Assembly (NCBI GenBank): GCA_023255285.1
Contig: JALRIY010000089.1
Location: 1 to 9,138, forward strand
Source: Algoriphagus sp.
Lineage (GTDB): Bacteria > Bacteroidota > Bacteroidia > Cytophagales > Cyclobacteriaceae
Direction of reading: 5' to 3'
Length of the DNA stretch: 9,138 bases
In this document: in pieces, positions 1 through 6,882 of the stretch
Layout: every line of letters begins with the position of its first letter
Position numbering within the stretch: position 1 is the first letter of the stretch
Notes under the pieces: generated by a model
What the model saw: only the letters and a program-made list of their open reading frames with translations
Told to the model about the DNA's origin: nothing
Databases searched by the model: none
Program-made: the position numbers and the translations under genes

Positions 1-66
1 AGCACCACCCAAGAACATACTTAGGGAAAATACCAGAAAACGTATTTTTAAATTATAGGGCACCAT
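1..66 (-). CDS. N-terminal fragment of an exported protein (signal peptide only)
   Basis: The minus strand from an ATG at 66-64 reads without a stop to the window edge, giving 22 codons. They begin MVPYNLKIR and continue FLVFSLSMFLGGA: a short polar start with two basic residues, then a hydrophobic stretch ending in small residues, which is the pattern of a Sec signal peptide. An in-frame stop (TAA at 120-118) lies 18 codons upstream with no ATG between, which supports this start. There is no clear Shine-Dalgarno sequence, as is common in Bacteroidota. The gene is divergent from typA. Nothing of the mature protein is visible, so the function cannot be named; a lipoprotein, outer-membrane or periplasmic protein are all possible. 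Only the signal-peptide character and reading direction are supported. Confidence 0.6.
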   Translation of the reverse strand, partial: MVPYNLKIRFLVFSLSMFLGGA

Positions 67-271
67 GAATTGTTGAATTTGTGTTTGAATTAGTGAACAT
101 TGAAGGATTAAAGCTTCTTAAGCCTACATCTGTTAATTTATTGATTTAAATTTTATTGAATAAGAAATGTGTGTGCTTTTTATATGGATGGAAAGGCAAG
201 ATCATTTCCCTTTACAAGACTTTACCAAATCAGCCAGCCCTCCACACCTCTTTTTAGAAAGAAAGAGTTTG

Positions 272-281
272 CACTTAAGTG
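272..281. repeat. 10-bp perfect palindrome (possible operator half)
   Basis: CACTTAAGTG is self-complementary over 10 bp. It sits about 205 bp from either flanking start codon. A 10-bp palindrome is not rare in AT-rich DNA, so function is speculative; it is listed because other symmetric elements lie nearby. Confidence 0.3.
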
Positions 282-315
282 AGAAAATACTTTACAAAGG
301 GATAGCAGGAAATCA

Positions 316-369
316 AATTAGTTGATGTCGTTTCATAGTAGTTTTTATTTAATTAATGATCAACTAATT
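316..369. repeat. 11-bp inverted repeat with 32-bp spacer
   Basis: AATTAGTTGAT at 316-326 is the exact reverse complement of ATCAACTAATT at 359-369. The spacer is 327-358. A T8 run begins 11 bp beyond the right arm, but no gene reads into it on the plus strand, so a terminator role makes little sense. A pair of regulator sites or a looped operator for the divergent promoters is possible (inference). Confidence 0.45.
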
Positions 370-406
370 ATTCACTTTCGTTTTTTTTGCTAGATGTGAA
401 AGCAAA

Positions 407-418
407 AGTTAGCTAACT
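407..418. repeat. 12-bp perfect palindrome upstream of the typA promoter
   Basis: AGTTAGCTAACT is self-complementary over 12 bp. It ends 55 bp before the proposed typA -7 box, a plausible distance for a dimeric regulator site. No regulator family is recognised from it. Confidence 0.4.
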
Positions 419-473
419 AGTGAATCTCCTTTAAACTTCACATACCAGTAACCTTATTCCCAAATAATATTCG

Positions 474-481
474 TACTTTTG
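474..481 (+). promoter_or_regulatory. Bacteroidota -7 promoter box of typA
   Basis: TACTTTTG matches the TAnnTTTG consensus of the Bacteroidota primary sigma factor exactly and is followed by the often seen C/G-rich bases (CGGC). The expected -33 TTTG is not clear: TTAT at 454-457 with a 16-bp spacer is the nearest. Transcription would start around 487-489, leaving a leader of only about 14 nt before the ATG at 502. A weak AGG at 493-495 lies 6 nt before that ATG. Confidence 0.65.
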
Positions 482-501
482 CGGCTTCAATTAGGCAAAC
501 C

Positions 502-2307
502 ATGCAGCAAATTCGGAATATCGCGATCATCGCACACGTTGACCACGGTAAAACAACCCTTGTGGATAAAATCATCCACGTTTCCAAAATCTTCAGAGAA
601 AACCAACAGTTTGAAGATCTTATCTTGGACAACAATGACCTTGAACGTGAACGCGGGATCACCATCCTGTCTAAAAACGTATCTGTTCGTTACAAGGATC
701 ATAAAATCAATATTATTGACACCCCTGGTCACGCCGACTTTGGAGGTGAGGTAGAACGTGTACTGAAAATGGCCGATGGAGTTATCCTCCTAGTCGATGC
801 CTTCGAAGGGCCTATGCCACAAACACGATTTGTGTTAGGGAAAGCTTTGGCTCTTGGTCTAACACCAATTGTCGTAGTGAATAAGGTTGACAAAGAAAAT
901 TGTAGACCGGACGAGGTATACGAAGCAGTATTTGAATTGATGTTCAACTTGGATGCTACGGAAGAACAACTGGAATTCCAAACCCTTTACGGTTCTGCTA
1001 AGCAAAACTGGATGGGTCCGGATTGGAAAAACCCAACCGACTCCATTCTTCCTTTGTTGGATGCAATTATTGACCACATTCCGGCCCCAAAAATCGAAGA
1101 AGGTACCTTGCAAATGCAAATCACATCTTTGGACTATTCCAATTTTGTAGGACGTATTGCCATAGGGCGCGTTGCCCGTGGAACCATCTCTGAAAACCAG
1201 CAAATTGCTCTTTGCATGTCAGATGGCTCCATCAAAAAAATGCGCGTTAAGGAGCTCCATACTTTTGAGGGTCTTGGGAAAAATAAAGTTCAAACCGTAA
1301 CCGCAGGTGATATTTGCGCTGTAACGGGTATTGAAGATTTTGAAATTGGCGATACGATTGCGGATGTGGATAAGCCAGAGCCACTCAAGCGTATCTCGAT
1401 CGATGAGCCTACAATGAACATGCTTTTCACAATCAACAACTCTCCATTTTTTGGTAAGGAAGGCAAGTTTGTGACTTCACGCCACTTGAGAGATCGCTTG
1501 ATGAAAGAAACCGAAAAGAATTTGGCCCTTCGTGTAGAATCTACAGATTCTGAAGACCGATTTTTGGTGTACGGAAGAGGCATCCTTCACTTGTCCGTAT
1601 TGATCGAAACCATGCGTAGAGAAGGTTATGAACTCCAAGTGGGACAGCCACAAGTAATTTTCAAGGATATAGACGGCATAAAATGCGAACCTATAGAAAC
1701 CCTTGTAGTGGATGTGCCTCAGGAAACTGCTGGAAAAGTAATTGAATTGGCTACCCAGCGAAAAGGAGAATTGCTGATCATGGAGCCTAAGGGCGACTTA
1801 CAGCACTTGGAATTTAAAATTCCTTCAAGGGGTCTGATCGGCTTGCGAAATAACGTCCTTACTGCTACTCAAGGGGAAGCGATTATGAACCACCGATTTA
1901 CTGCTTATGAACCTTTCAAAGGTCCTATTCCAGGTAGAATCAATGGTTCGTTGATCTCCATGGAAGGCGGACAATGCACTGCTTATGCCATTGACAAGCT
2001 ACAAGATCGTGGTGTCTTCTTTATCGAACCAGGAGATGAACTGTACACTGGACAAGTAATAGGAGAACATTCTCGAGATAACGATATTGTAGTCAACGTA
2101 CAAAAAGGCAAGAAATTGACCAACATGCGTGCCTCTGGCTCGGATGACAACGTGCGCATCGCTCCTCCAAAGCGGTTTTCTTTGGAAGAATCCATGGAAT
2201 ACATTCAGAAGGATGAGTACTTAGAGATCACGCCAAAGTCCATCCGTATGCGGAAAATCTACTTGGACGAAAACGAGCGTACCCGTATGGCGAAGAAGGA
2301 GGATTAA
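502..2307 (+). CDS. typA: Translational GTPase TypA/BipA
   Basis: This is a ribosome-associated GTPase of the EF-G family, known from other bacteria to act in 50S assembly and stress or cold adaptation. The product is 601 aa, close to the usual ~605 for TypA. The GTPase domain shows AHVDHGKTT (11-19), the switch I signature ERERGIT (48-54), DTPGHADF (73-80), NKVDK (127-131) and the G5 SAK (165-167). The beta-barrel domain follows at about 200-290, then EF-G domain III- and V-like folds (about 300-480, including GRGILHLSVLIETMRREG). The last part (about 480-601) is the TypA-specific C-terminal domain, with the motif MRASGSDDN. Its presence and the lack of EF-G domain IV separate TypA from EF-G and LepA. 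The gene stands alone, with its own -7 box and a strong terminator. Confidence 0.97.
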   Translation: MQQIRNIAIIAHVDHGKTTLVDKIIHVSKIFRENQQFEDLILDNNDLERERGITILSKNVSVRYKDHKINIIDTPGHADFGGEVERVLKMADGVILLVDAFEGPMPQTRFVLGKALALGLTPIVVVNKVDKENCRPDEVYEAVFELMFNLDATEEQLEFQTLYGSAKQNWMGPDWKNPTDSILPLLDAIIDHIPAPKIEEGTLQMQITSLDYSNFVGRIAIGRVARGTISENQQIALCMSDGSIKKMRVKELHTFEGLGKNKVQTVTAGDICAVTGIEDFEIGDTIADVDKPEPLKRISIDEPTMNMLFTINNSPFFGKEGKFVTSRHLRDRLMKETEKNLALRVESTDSEDRFLVYGRGILHLSVLIETMRREGYELQVGQPQVIFKDIDGIKCEPIETLVVDVPQETAGKVIELATQRKGELLIMEPKGDLQHLEFKIPSRGLIGLRNNVLTATQGEAIMNHRFTAYEPFKGPIPGRINGSLISMEGGQCTAYAIDKLQDRGVFFIEPGDELYTGQVIGEHSRDNDIVVNVQKGKKLTNMRASGSDDNVRIAPPKRFSLEESMEYIQKDEYLEITPKSIRMRKIYLDENERTRMAKKED

Positions 2308-2325
2308 TTCTCTTTTCTTTAGGTT

Positions 2326-2363
2326 AAAAAAATGTCTCCAAGATTTTTGGAGACATTTTTTTT
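2326..2363. terminator. Bidirectional rho-independent terminator between typA and the aldo/keto reductase
   Basis: TGTCTCCAA (2333-2341) pairs with TTGGAGACA (2347-2355) around a 5-nt loop. The flanking A7 (2326-2332) pairs with the T run at 2356-2363. The A run on one side and T run on the other let it end typA on the plus strand and the converging reductase gene on the minus strand. It begins 18 bp after the typA stop and ends 4 bp before the reductase stop. Confidence 0.92.
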
Positions 2364-2367
2364 GAAG

Positions 2368-3354
2368 TTACCACTGCGGGTGTATCTGTGCTTTGATGTG
2401 TTGCTCGTAAATCCGGACAGCCTCCTGCATCTGGCTAGGACTCAAGGGAGGTAATTGACCCGCGCGAATATTTTGTTCTACCTGAGCCAAAGAAGAAGCC
2501 CCGGGTATCACCGTGCTTACCTCTCGGTGCATCAGCACCCAACGAAGCGCTTGGGCCCCAAGATCATGCCCCTCCGAAAAATGAGTTTTCAGTTCCTCTA
2601 CTGCTGCAAAGCCCAATTCCAAGGGCACCCCAGAGAAGGTTTCTCCCTTATCAAATGCCTTGCCCTCCCGATTGAAAAATCGGTGATCTTCAGTATCGAA
2701 AGTAGATTGTTTGGTGATTTTTCCTGTGAGCAAACCGGAGGCAAGTGGTACGCGAACGATTAAGCCTACATTTTTCTCTTCGGCTAATTCAAAAAGCTCC
2801 TCCACTGGCTTTTGCCGAAATAGGTTAACGATTACCTGTATAGAAGAGACCACATCGTATTCTAGGGCACGAATTCCTTCAGATACTTTCTCAATACTGA
2901 CTCCAAGTGCCGCAATCTTTCCTTGTTTAATCAATTCTTCAAATAGTCCAAACACCTCGTCTTGGTGGTATACTGAGCTGGGTGGACAATGCAACTGAAT
3001 CAAATCCAAACATTCCAATTGGGTATTCCGAAGGCTATCTTCCACAAACTTTTGGAGATTTTTTGTAGTATATCCTGCCGCATCATGCGGCTGCAAACGT
3101 CGACCACATTTGGTGGCCACGTAGATTTTTTCACTACGTTCACGTACTGCCTTCCCTACAGCCGCTTCACTACGTCCTACATCGTACACATCAGCGGTGT
3201 CTACAAAATTCACTCCTTGATCAAATGCTGCATGAAGCAGTTGAGATGCGATTTTGGAATCAAAAGGCTTTCCCCATCCCCCACCTACCTGCCAGGTCCC
3301 TAATCCAATTTCCGAAATAGACCATCCTGTTTTTCCAAGAATACGATTATTCAT
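2368..3354 (-). CDS. Aldo/keto reductase family oxidoreductase
   Basis: This is a cytoplasmic NADP(H)-dependent TIM-barrel oxidoreductase of 328 aa; its physiological carbonyl or sugar substrate cannot be read from sequence. The catalytic tetrad of the family is present: D52 in VDTADVY, Y57, K82 in VATKCG and H122 in LIQLHCP. Other family marks are the N-terminal RILGKTGWSISEIGLGTWQ, GKIAALGVS (145-153), PLASGLLTGK (203-212) and the cofactor loop IPGASSLAQVEQN (283-295). The start chosen is the ATG at 3354, because the conserved family N-terminus begins there. The frame stays open 55 codons further upstream, but that stretch is not family-like and would overlap the divergent gene. There is no Shine-Dalgarno sequence. 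It resembles the Tas / general-stress-protein-69 group of the superfamily; I would not assign a narrower name. Confidence 0.93.
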   Translation of the reverse strand: MNNRILGKTGWSISEIGLGTWQVGGGWGKPFDSKIASQLLHAAFDQGVNFVDTADVYDVGRSEAAVGKAVRERSEKIYVATKCGRRLQPHDAAGYTTKNLQKFVEDSLRNTQLECLDLIQLHCPPSSVYHQDEVFGLFEELIKQGKIAALGVSIEKVSEGIRALEYDVVSSIQVIVNLFRQKPVEELFELAEEKNVGLIVRVPLASGLLTGKITKQSTFDTEDHRFFNREGKAFDKGETFSGVPLELGFAAVEELKTHFSEGHDLGAQALRWVLMHREVSTVIPGASSLAQVEQNIRAGQLPPLSPSQMQEAVRIYEQHIKAQIHPQW

Positions 3355-3406
3355 AGTTTCAATTGATTTACTAGTTATTATTGCCAGCACATATCCACCT
3401 CTTCTG

Positions 3407-3437
3407 TTCGAGAAAGCAAGATAAATTTTTATCTTTA
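3407..3437 (+). promoter_or_regulatory. Putative promoter for the Dabb-S41 unit
   Basis: TATCTTTA at 3430-3437 differs from the Bacteroidota -7 consensus TAnnTTTG only in the last base. TTCG at 3407-3410 differs from the -33 TTTG in one base, and the spacing is 19 bp. It lies in the 138-bp gap between two divergent genes. Transcription would start near 3444, leaving about 50 nt of leader before the ATG at 3493. Confidence 0.4.
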
Positions 3438-3492
3438 ACCCACCTCGGAAAAACTCATTTGAATCCCAAAGGAGTTTCTGAATCAAAAAAAC

Positions 3493-3888
3493 ATGAAATC
3501 TAGACGAAAATTTATTCAAACCCTCTCACTTGCAAGTGCTGCAAGCTTAGTTCCTATTCACTTGACCCATTCCAAACCTATGCCTTCTCAAAAAATTATC
3601 CATCAAGTTTATTTCTGGCTACACAAAGAATCAGATGTTGCTGAATTTTTAAAAGATGCCGTTCCTATGCTAGGTCGCTGCAACGATGTTATTCAATTTT
3701 ACCAGGGTGTCCCCGCTCCTACTGAAAAAAGAGAGGTAGTAGACCACAGTTTTCACGTGTCTTGCACCTTATTTTTTGACTCTTTGGAAGGGCAAGCAGC
3801 CTACCAAATAGATCCACTTCACCTAGAATTTATCGCCAAATATGCTTCTTTTTGGAAGACGGTAAAAGTCTATGACATCTTGTTATAA
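3493..3888 (+). CDS. Exported Dabb (stress-responsive alpha/beta-barrel) domain protein with Tat signal
   Basis: The product is a 131-aa protein. Residues 1-28 look like a twin-arginine signal: SRRKFIQ (3-9) fits the S/T-R-R-x-F-L/I-x motif and is followed by LSLASAASLVP. The mature part (about 34-131) matches the ~100-aa Dabb ferredoxin-like domain. It has a strand HQVYFWLHKE (37-46) where the family has HxVxFxxK, then a central VVDHSFHVSCTLFFDSLEG (82-100) and YQIDPLHLEF (104-113), recalling the family's aYxxHPxHxxF. Dabb domains dimerise into a barrel; some are enzymes (olivetolic acid cyclase) and many have unknown function. Most are cytosolic, so the Tat signal is notable. The S41 peptidase gene follows after 47 bp and is probably co-transcribed. 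Start: the ATG that gives a complete Tat motif. An AAAGGAG at 3468-3474 is 18 nt away, too far to act as a normal ribosome site. Confidence 0.85.
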   Translation: MKSRRKFIQTLSLASAASLVPIHLTHSKPMPSQKIIHQVYFWLHKESDVAEFLKDAVPMLGRCNDVIQFYQGVPAPTEKREVVDHSFHVSCTLFFDSLEGQAAYQIDPLHLEFIAKYASFWKTVKVYDILL

Positions 3889-3935
3889 AACAAGAATTGG
3901 AATTTCACGTTTGAATTAAAAATTACGGTTCTACT

Positions 3936-5258
3936 ATGAAAAAAATACTCTGGATAAGTGTTTGGTTGTGGATGAGTGTAGGGGCTTGTACCCCAAAGGA
4001 AGAGCCTGTAGATCCAGGAAAGGTAGAAGACGAAGTCAAAAAAGCCATTGTAGACGTTATGCGGGAATGGTACTTTTGGAATGATCAAATTCCTGCTACC
4101 ATTGATTTATCAAAATTCGCCTCCAACGAGGAGCTATTAGATGGCATCCTATACAAACCCCTAGATCGCTTTTCTTATTTGACTACTCAAGAGGATTTCA
4201 ACAATTCTTTTGTTGGTAGAAATGCTGGTCACGGATTTGGTTTTGCCTTCACTGCAGACGAGAAATTGTATATTTCTTTTGTTTTTAACGAATCCCCTGC
4301 AGGAAAAGATGGGTGGAAAAGAGGCTGGGAAATCACTCAAATCAATGACAAACCCATAGCAGATTACAAAACAAGTACGGGTGGATATGATTTCAAATTA
4401 GGAGGTCCTGACCCAGGAATTACCAACAAATTTACTTTCAAATTACCCGATGGCAGCACCACTACTCGAAGCAATACCAAGGCGGAATACCAATCCAATT
4501 CGGTATTGGATCAACGGATAATCCAAGTAGACACTAAAAAAGTGGGGTATTGGGCGTACCAAAGTTTCAAGGCTACTGCAGGACTCAGCCCTACACGGAG
4601 TGCTGAAGTACAAACCAGTATGGAATACTTCCAAAGTCAAGGAGTGCAAGAACTGATTATTGACCTTCGCTACAATGGAGGAGGTTCAGTCGCGGTAGCC
4701 GAACAAATTTGCAATTATATCGTGCAATCTTCGAATACTGGAAAACTAATGTATACCAACCAGTTAAATCCCACGAAAACTTCACAAAACAGCTCACGTA
4801 ATTTCAATAAAATCGGAAATATCAACCTAAGTCGGGTGATTTTTATTACTTCCAAAAGTTCCGCTTCTGCTTCTGAATTGATCATTAATGCCTTGGATCC
4901 CTACATGGATATAGTCTTAATTGGAGACAATACCTTTGGCAAGCCAGTTGGTTCATTTCCTCTCTCCAGTTACAACCGTATCCTCCAAACCAATAATGTG
5001 GAAGTCGTCCCAATTACCTTTGCGATTGCCAATTCAGCTGGAAAAGCAGAATATTTTGATGGTTTCCCAGCTGATTTTAAGGTAGGTGATAGTCCTCAGA
5101 TTGCTTGGGGAGATGTAAAAGACCTTCGTTTGGCAGCTGCACTCCAATACATTCGTACTGGTACCGTAGGCAACCGAATGAAAGACAGCTACTTCAAGCC
5201 TAGCTGGGAAATTATCGACGCCTTCAAAGGCTTGCAACAAGAATTTCCAGTGTTTTAA
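3936..5258 (+). CDS. S41 family C-terminal-processing-type peptidase, lipoprotein
   Basis: This is a serine protease of family S41 (CtpA/Prc/tricorn-like), 440 aa. It carries a lipoprotein signal: MKK, a hydrophobic segment, and the lipobox VGAC with lipidated C18. It should therefore sit on a membrane facing the periplasm or the cell surface. A helical N-terminal region (about 30-92, with MREWYFWND) precedes a PDZ-like domain (about 96-172, GFGFAF then GWEITQINDKPI). The protease core covers about 198-390. The catalytic dyad is Ser311 in SASASE and Lys336 in NTFGKPVG, exactly 25 residues apart, as in Prc (S452/K477) and plant D1-processing CtpA (S372/K397). The substrate-groove motif IIDLRYNGGGS is at 241-251. 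Substrates are unknown; S41 lipoproteins of this layout are common in Bacteroidota. No promoter was found in the 47 bp before it, so it probably depends on the Dabb gene promoter. Confidence 0.94.
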   Translation: MKKILWISVWLWMSVGACTPKEEPVDPGKVEDEVKKAIVDVMREWYFWNDQIPATIDLSKFASNEELLDGILYKPLDRFSYLTTQEDFNNSFVGRNAGHGFGFAFTADEKLYISFVFNESPAGKDGWKRGWEITQINDKPIADYKTSTGGYDFKLGGPDPGITNKFTFKLPDGSTTTRSNTKAEYQSNSVLDQRIIQVDTKKVGYWAYQSFKATAGLSPTRSAEVQTSMEYFQSQGVQELIIDLRYNGGGSVAVAEQICNYIVQSSNTGKLMYTNQLNPTKTSQNSSRNFNKIGNINLSRVIFITSKSSASASELIINALDPYMDIVLIGDNTFGKPVGSFPLSSYNRILQTNNVEVVPITFAIANSAGKAEYFDGFPADFKVGDSPQIAWGDVKDLRLAAALQYIRTGTVGNRMKDSYFKPSWEIIDAFKGLQQEFPVF

Positions 5259-5276
5259 TGCAGTACAAATCCCTAT

Positions 5277-5313
5277 AAAAAAAGAGTTCGAAATCCATCG
5301 AACTCTTTTTTTT
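5277..5313. terminator. Bidirectional rho-independent terminator between the S41 gene and hisIE
   Basis: GAGTTCGA (5284-5291) pairs with TCGAACTC (5298-5305) around a 6-nt loop. An A7 run on the left (5277-5283) and a T8 run on the right (5306-5313) extend the stem. It serves both converging transcripts: the S41 gene ending at 5258 and the his cluster ending at 5334. Confidence 0.92.
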
Positions 5314-5333
5314 CTGTCTTATTGAATCCTGAA

Positions 5334-5930
5334 TCATTTTGAATGCCGCTGCTTAAGGACCTCCACTACCTCATCCAATTCATAGCCCTTAGCCTCAAGT
5401 AGTACTAAGTAATGAAACAGTAAGTCTGCCGCCTCTCCTAAAAAAAGTCCTTTGTCGTCATCCTTTGCTTCAATTACCAATTCTACAGCCTCTTCCCCTA
5501 CTTTTTGTGCTAATTTATTGATACCCTTGGCGAAAAGACCAGCCGTGTAGGAGCCTTCCGTTGGATTTTCTTTTCTATCCTTAATGATAGATCGCAGTTG
5601 GTCAATAAATCCAGTTTGAGAGGTGTTTGCTTCGGCAAAACAAGTATCCTCTCCCGTATGACATACCGGTCCGAGTGGCTTGGCTTTAATGAGAATGGCA
5701 TCCCCATCACAGTCCTCTTGCATGCTGATGACTTCTAGAAAATTACCTGAGGTCTCCCCCTTGGTCCACAACCTATTTTTGCTGCGTGAGAAAAAAGTCA
5801 CTCTTCCTGACGCTTCCGTTTGCGCCAATGCAGCTTCATTCATGTAGCCCAACATCAATACTTTCCCACTTAGGGCATCCTGAACCACCGTAGGAATGAG
5901 GTCATCCATTTTTTTAAAATCAATGTTCAT
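5334..5930 (-). CDS. hisIE: Bifunctional phosphoribosyl-AMP cyclohydrolase / phosphoribosyl-ATP pyrophosphatase
   Basis: This gene encodes steps 2 and 3 of histidine synthesis in one 198-aa cytoplasmic protein. The HisE part hydrolyses PR-ATP to PR-AMP, and the HisI part opens the adenine ring to give ProFAR. HisI covers about 1-105. It carries the metal site DCDGD (Mg ligands D73, D75, D77; Zn ligand C74) and GPVCHTGEDTC with C90 and C97; the 16- and 7-residue cysteine spacing matches the characterised archaeal HisI. HisE covers about 108-198, with KVGEEAVELVIEA (143-155) and GEAADLLFHY (165-174). The ATG at 5930 is preferred. A TTG two codons earlier is possible, but the family usually begins near MxIDFxKMD. 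This is the last gene of the minus-strand cluster, 137 bp after hisF. Confidence 0.97.
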   Translation of the reverse strand: MNIDFKKMDDLIPTVVQDALSGKVLMLGYMNEAALAQTEASGRVTFFSRSKNRLWTKGETSGNFLEVISMQEDCDGDAILIKAKPLGPVCHTGEDTCFAEANTSQTGFIDQLRSIIKDRKENPTEGSYTAGLFAKGINKLAQKVGEEAVELVIEAKDDDKGLFLGEAADLLFHYLVLLEAKGYELDEVVEVLKQRHSK

Positions 5931-6067
5931 TTTCAAATTTTATTAACTAAATGAAAGAGATAGGCTTGAAACACAAATTAAATTCACTATTCCACCGAAC
6001 TTGCTTGGTTTATTTCTATGAATTTCTACCCTATTTCCACTCTATTTCGAAGTATTTCAACTTTATT
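5931..6067 (-). other. Long hisF-hisIE intergenic gap
   Basis: This 137-bp gap is the longest within the cluster; the others are 39, 59 and 98 bp. Its hisF-proximal half is filled by the phased TATTTC array (6011-6069). I find no terminator hairpin with a T run and no exact promoter box. A near -7 box on the minus strand (TTAATTTG, 5981-5974; one mismatch) could give hisIE a secondary promoter, but no -33 element supports it. Confidence 0.5.
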
Positions 6068-6069
6068 TC
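6011..6069. repeat. Helically phased array of six TATTTC-like hexamers
   Basis: Plus-strand hexamers begin at 6011 (TATTTC), 6021 (AATTTC), 6032, 6043, 6053 and 6064 (all TATTTC). The steps are 10, 11, 11, 10 and 11 bp, mean 10.6, essentially one DNA helical turn. The bases between the hexamers vary, except that 6030-6050 and 6051-6071 also resemble a degenerate 21-bp tandem duplication. The last copy overlaps the hisF stop codon. In the his transcript the array reads as repeated GAAAUA. Confidence 0.7.
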
Positions 6070-6823
6070 ATTTCCGTACTACTACCCCTTCATCACCTAA
6101 ATACATTTTCAATTCTGGAATTCCAATTTCCTTAAAGTGGAATATACTTGCTGCAAGTGCTGCATCCGCTTTCCCAGAGGTAAATACTTCCTTAAAATGG
6201 ATCATAGTTCCCGCTCCACCTGAGGCAATAATTGGGATAGTTAAAGCTCCTGAAATCGCTGCAGTCAATTCCAAAGCAAAACCTGCCTTGGTCCCGTCAT
6301 GATCCATGGAGGTGAGCAGTATCTCTCCGGCGCCCCGATCGGCTAGTTCCTTTGCCCAAGCCCTAGTTTGTAGCGAGGTCGATTTCCTTCCTCCATGGGT
6401 ATGTACCCAGTCTATCCCATCCATTTGCCTAGAATCTATGGCTACCACCACACATTGGGAGCCAAATTCCCGTGCCAAGGTATCTACCAGTACCGGTTGG
6501 GCCACAGCAGCAGAGTTGATTGAAATCTTATCTGCACCTGCTGCAAGTAATGAATAGACGTCCTCCACCGATCCAATACCTCCACCCACGGTAAAAGGTA
6601 TTCGTACTTCCTTGGCTACCTGTGTGACTAAATCTACTAGCGTTTTACGCTTGTCCACCGTAGCAGTAATATCCAAAAACACAAGTTCGTCTGCACCCTG
6701 TTGCGAATACAACTTGGCCAAAGCCACAGGGTCTCCTGCATCTCGAAGTTCTACAAAATTCACCCCTTTGACCGTGCGGCCATCTTTGATATCAAGACAA
6801 GGGATAATTCGTTTGGTTAGCAT
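6068..6823 (-). CDS. hisF: Imidazole glycerol phosphate synthase, cyclase subunit
   Basis: HisF is the TIM-barrel subunit that joins ammonia from HisH to PRFAR and splits it into imidazole glycerol phosphate (to histidine) and AICAR (to purines). It is 251 aa, the standard length. The two catalytic aspartates sit at their canonical positions: D11 in PCLDIKDG and D130 in VVAIDSR. Phosphate-binding signatures are FTVGGGI (77-83), SMDHDGTKAG (172-181) and IASGGAG (199-205). The beta-1 strand (RIIPCLDIKDGRTVKGVNF) is fully typical. The start is the ATG at 6823, two residues before the conserved KRIIPCLD; no clear Shine-Dalgarno sequence is seen. It lies 59 bp after hisA. Its stop codon overlaps the last unit of the TATTTC array. 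Confidence 0.98.
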   Translation of the reverse strand: MLTKRIIPCLDIKDGRTVKGVNFVELRDAGDPVALAKLYSQQGADELVFLDITATVDKRKTLVDLVTQVAKEVRIPFTVGGGIGSVEDVYSLLAAGADKISINSAAVAQPVLVDTLAREFGSQCVVVAIDSRQMDGIDWVHTHGGRKSTSLQTRAWAKELADRGAGEILLTSMDHDGTKAGFALELTAAISGALTIPIIASGGAGTMIHFKEVFTSGKADAALAASIFHFKEIGIPELKMYLGDEGVVVRK

Positions 6824-6882
6824 GGGTAGGTTAGAAACAAATAAATTAAGTAGATGTTGAATGGAGTGATTTAGTAGTGAAG

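Larger units (their letters stand above)
67..501. other. Divergent intergenic region with several inverted repeats
   Basis: This 435-bp AT-rich gap separates the minus-strand exported-protein gene from typA. I see no convincing gene, tRNA or IS end in it. It contains an imperfect hairpin at 105-124, a hairpin at 248-267 (8 pairs including one G-T, AGAA loop), a 10-bp palindrome at 272-281 (CACTTAAGTG), an 11-bp inverted repeat at 316-326/359-369, a T8 run at 381-388 and a 12-bp palindrome at 407-418. The typA promoter lies at its right end. I found no exact Bacteroidota -7 box for the minus-strand gene. Confidence 0.7.

Noticed and set aside
3..68. Plus-strand frame reading HPRTYLGKIPENVF before a stop, faintly like the C-terminal end of an IS30- or IS3-type transposase.
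   Set aside because: The minus strand of the same bases gives a clean signal peptide with an ATG start and an upstream stop, which is a far better explanation. The transposase likeness needs a gap and has no terminal inverted repeat to support it.
859..1203. Open frame on the minus strand inside typA (and similar antisense frames elsewhere).
   Set aside because: They overlap well-supported genes throughout and show no recognisable domain or own start signals.
3468..3474. AAAGGAG as ribosome binding site of the Dabb gene.
   Set aside because: It is 18 nt from the ATG, well beyond normal spacing, and no start codon lies at a suitable distance in this frame.
3355..3519. Upstream 55-codon in-frame extension of the aldo/keto reductase.
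   Set aside because: The family N-terminus begins at the ATG at 3354. The extension has no family-like sequence and would run into the divergent Dabb gene.
5934..5936. TTG as the start of hisIE, two codons before the ATG.
   Set aside because: An ATG at 5930 fits the family N-terminus, and nothing in the sequence favours the TTG.
6018..6302. Plus-strand open frame across the TATTTC array and the end of hisF.
   Set aside because: It is antisense to hisF for most of its length. Its repeated ISTLF-like residues simply reflect the 21-bp periodicity of the array.
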